Assembly (NCBI GenBank): GCA_934196725.1
Contig: CAKPWR010000091.1
Span: 1 to 7,060 of the forward strand
Reading direction: 5' to 3'
DNA length: 7,060 bases
From: an uncultured Prevotella sp.
GTDB lineage: Bacteria; Bacteroidota; Bacteroidia; Bacteroidales; Bacteroidaceae
Below the pieces are notes generated by a model. That model did not search any database, was not told the DNA's origin, and worked only from the letters and a program-made list of their open reading frames with translations. Made by a program: the position numbers and the translations under genes. Positions 6,021-7,060 of the stretch are shown here, one piece after another (positions within the stretch are counted from its first letter, which is position 1; every line of letters begins with the position of its first letter).

Positions 6021-6050
6021 ATGTTGAATGTTAAGTGTTGAATGTTGAGT
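6021..6050. repeat. TTGAATGTTAAGTG repeat in the kinase-nucleotidyltransferase spacer
   Basis: The 18-mer TGTTGAATGTTAAGTGTT at 6022-6039 is identical to 3467-3484 in the ugd-epimerase spacer, and it is followed by GAATGTTGAG. The array begins three bases after the kinase stop. It contains an in-frame ATG (6042) that could extend the next gene by 14 residues, but that start is not favoured. Confidence 0.85.
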
Positions 6051-6062
6051 TACATTCTCGCT

Positions 6063-6070
6063 TATATTTG
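6063..6070 (+). promoter_or_regulatory. Candidate -7 box before the nucleotidyltransferase gene
   Basis: TATATTTG matches the Bacteroidetes -7 consensus TAnnTTTG exactly and lies 13 bp before the chosen ATG at 6084. TTG triplets at 6038-6040 and 6045-6047 sit at about 22 and 15 bp, neither an ideal -33 distance. The implied leader is very short. The gene is more likely also read from upstream. Confidence 0.3.
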
Positions 6071-6083
6071 TTTAGAGATAGTG

Positions 6084-6818
6084 ATGAAAAATATAGTGAT
6101 AGCGGCAGGATATGCCACAAGATTGGGTGAGTTGACAAAGAACTTTCCTAAGCCATTGTTGAAGATTGGTGAGAATACGATATTGGGAAGAATGCTCGAT
6201 GATATTGATAAGATTCCGGAGATTGATGAGCACATCATCATCACGAACCATAAGTTTGCCGGTATTTTTGAGGAGTGGGCATCAAAACAGAGTTATACGA
6301 AGCCTGTTACGATAGTGGATGACGGTACGGAGACGAATGACACAAGACTGGGTGCCGTGTGTGATTTGCTGTTTGCGATGGATAAGTTGAAGATTGATGA
6401 TGATATGTTGGTGGTAGCAGCCGATAACATCCTTTTCTTCTCATTCCAGGAGTTTGTGGATTTTGCCAAGGCAAAGGGTACTTCGTGCATCATGTGTCAT
6501 GAGCAGCCGAGTATAGAGAAGCTGCAGCGCACAGGTGTGATTGTTCTGGATGATAACGACAAGGTATTGAATATGGAGGAGAAGCCACAGGAGCCAAAGA
6601 GCCATTGGGCTGTGCCACCATTCTATATCTATCTGAAGAAGGACTTGGATAAAGTAAGACATTCCGTAGAGAATGGTTGTGGCAAGGATGCACCAGGTAA
6701 TCTCGCTCATTACATGGTGGAACAAGTGGAGATGCATGCCTGGAAAATGACAGCAGGAAGATTCGACATCGGAAGTCTTGATACATATAAGGAGGCTTGT
6801 GAGAAATTTGGGAAATAG
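6084..6818 (+). CDS. Sugar-1-phosphate nucleotidyltransferase (NTP_transferase fold)
   Basis: This 244-residue protein has the nucleotidyltransferase fold used to make NDP-sugars from a sugar-1-phosphate and an NTP. The N-terminal motif is AAGYATRLGELTKNFPKPLL, with R13 and K23 as expected catalytic residues. The loop lacks the second glycine of the commoner AGGxGTRL. LGAVCDL (89-95) occupies the nucleotide-contacting place, VVAADN (110-115) supplies the first metal-binding Asp (D114), MEEKP (164-168) is the sugar-binding motif, and RFDIGSLDTY (226-235) holds the second Asp (D228). There is no C-terminal left-handed beta-helix, so it is a minimal enzyme. I chose ATG 6084 because the family begins one or two residues before the motif; the upstream ATG at 6042 lies in a dispersed repeat. 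Following the kinase by 65 bp, it probably activates that kinase's product, perhaps as a uridylyltransferase; the base and sugar specificity cannot be read from sequence alone. Confidence 0.82.
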   Translation: MKNIVIAAGYATRLGELTKNFPKPLLKIGENTILGRMLDDIDKIPEIDEHIIITNHKFAGIFEEWASKQSYTKPVTIVDDGTETNDTRLGAVCDLLFAMDKLKIDDDMLVVAADNILFFSFQEFVDFAKAKGTSCIMCHEQPSIEKLQRTGVIVLDDNDKVLNMEEKPQEPKSHWAVPPFYIYLKKDLDKVRHSVENGCGKDAPGNLAHYMVEQVEMHAWKMTAGRFDIGSLDTYKEACEKFGK

Positions 6819-7060
6819 GGCTTTTAATGACTTTTGCATTTTGTGAGATATTATCCTGCAGAAGCACTGAGTGAGCCTATCTTCAGAACTTGGCATTTCT
6901 TCTGGAGGCTTAAACACAAAATTTAAACTCTCGGATTCTTCTATTCTTGATGTTCTTTGTGGGCTGGGGGTAGGTCACGCAGATCACGCAGATTCCTAAG
7001 ACATAGCCAAATTTTTGAGCAGCTTTTTGTGTTAATAAATACAAAAGTGGCGTTTTGAAG
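6819..7060. other. Right-end region with no recognisable gene
   Basis: Neither strand shows a coding frame with family-like content here, no clear intrinsic terminator follows the nucleotidyltransferase stop, and I see no good promoter. The stretch is AT-rich, apart from a G-run at 6961-6974 and the small tandem repeat at 6975-6992. The next gene presumably begins beyond the window. Confidence 0.6.
6975..6992. repeat. Tandem TCACGCAGA repeat
   Basis: TCACGCAGA occurs twice in direct tandem (6975-6983 and 6984-6992), followed by TTCC. It resembles the CACAGATTCCACAGATT cluster in the VirE-like gene, with G in place of the central A, and may be a related small repeat family. Confidence 0.6.

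Noticed and set aside
6042..6083. Upstream ATG adding 14 residues to the nucleotidyltransferase
   Set aside because: It is made of dispersed repeat sequence, and the extension places the nucleotide motif too far from the N-terminus for the family.
6868..6912. Terminator-like hairpin after the nucleotidyltransferase
   Set aside because: Only short arms (GCCT/AGGC and CAGAA/TTCTG) pair, with mismatches and bulges, and no T-tract follows.

Overview
The window looks like chromosomal DNA of a Bacteroidales bacterium, most likely a Prevotella/Segatella-type gut species. This rests on a VirE_N/BT4734-type primase-helicase protein beside surface-polysaccharide genes, weak Shine-Dalgarno sequences, candidate Bacteroidetes -7 boxes (TAnnTTTG), moderate GC content, and spacers full of short dispersed repeats of the TTGAATGTTAAGTG and GTTAAGGAGTTAAG kinds. 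The genus is inferred; no rRNA or marker gene is present.

Layout. Positions 1-1547 (minus strand) hold the N-terminal 515 codons of a VirE_N/VapE-like protein that runs off the left edge just before its expected ATPase core. Positions 1548-1676 are a divergent intergenic region with a perfect 8-bp inverted repeat. A small gene at 1677-1954 (plus strand) is split by a one-base frameshift. Four plus-strand genes follow: UDP-glucose 6-dehydrogenase (ugd, 2032-3405), a UDP-glucuronate 4-epimerase (3572-4708), a GHMP kinase resembling plant galacturonokinase (4876-6018) and a short sugar-1-phosphate nucleotidyltransferase (6084-6818). Positions 6819-7060 show no gene, only a small tandem repeat.

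How the genes may work together. Ugd and the epimerase give UDP-glucose -> UDP-glucuronate -> UDP-galacturonate, a usual supply line for capsule or exopolysaccharide. The kinase and nucleotidyltransferase could add a salvage branch (galacturonate -> galacturonate-1-phosphate -> UDP-galacturonate). That branch is inferred from motifs and gene order.

The most unusual feature is that short repeats occupy the three spacers of the cluster and are also inserted, in frame, inside coding genes. The ugd gene carries a 30-bp copy of the TTCAACATT repeat. The epimerase carries two 51-bp units, each with a 9-bp-arm palindrome or near-palindrome. The VirE-like gene carries a TTCACTCTTCACTCT repeat and a CACAGATT repeat cluster. 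All are translated without a stop, and in the two sugar-nucleotide enzymes they sit where family members have short loops.
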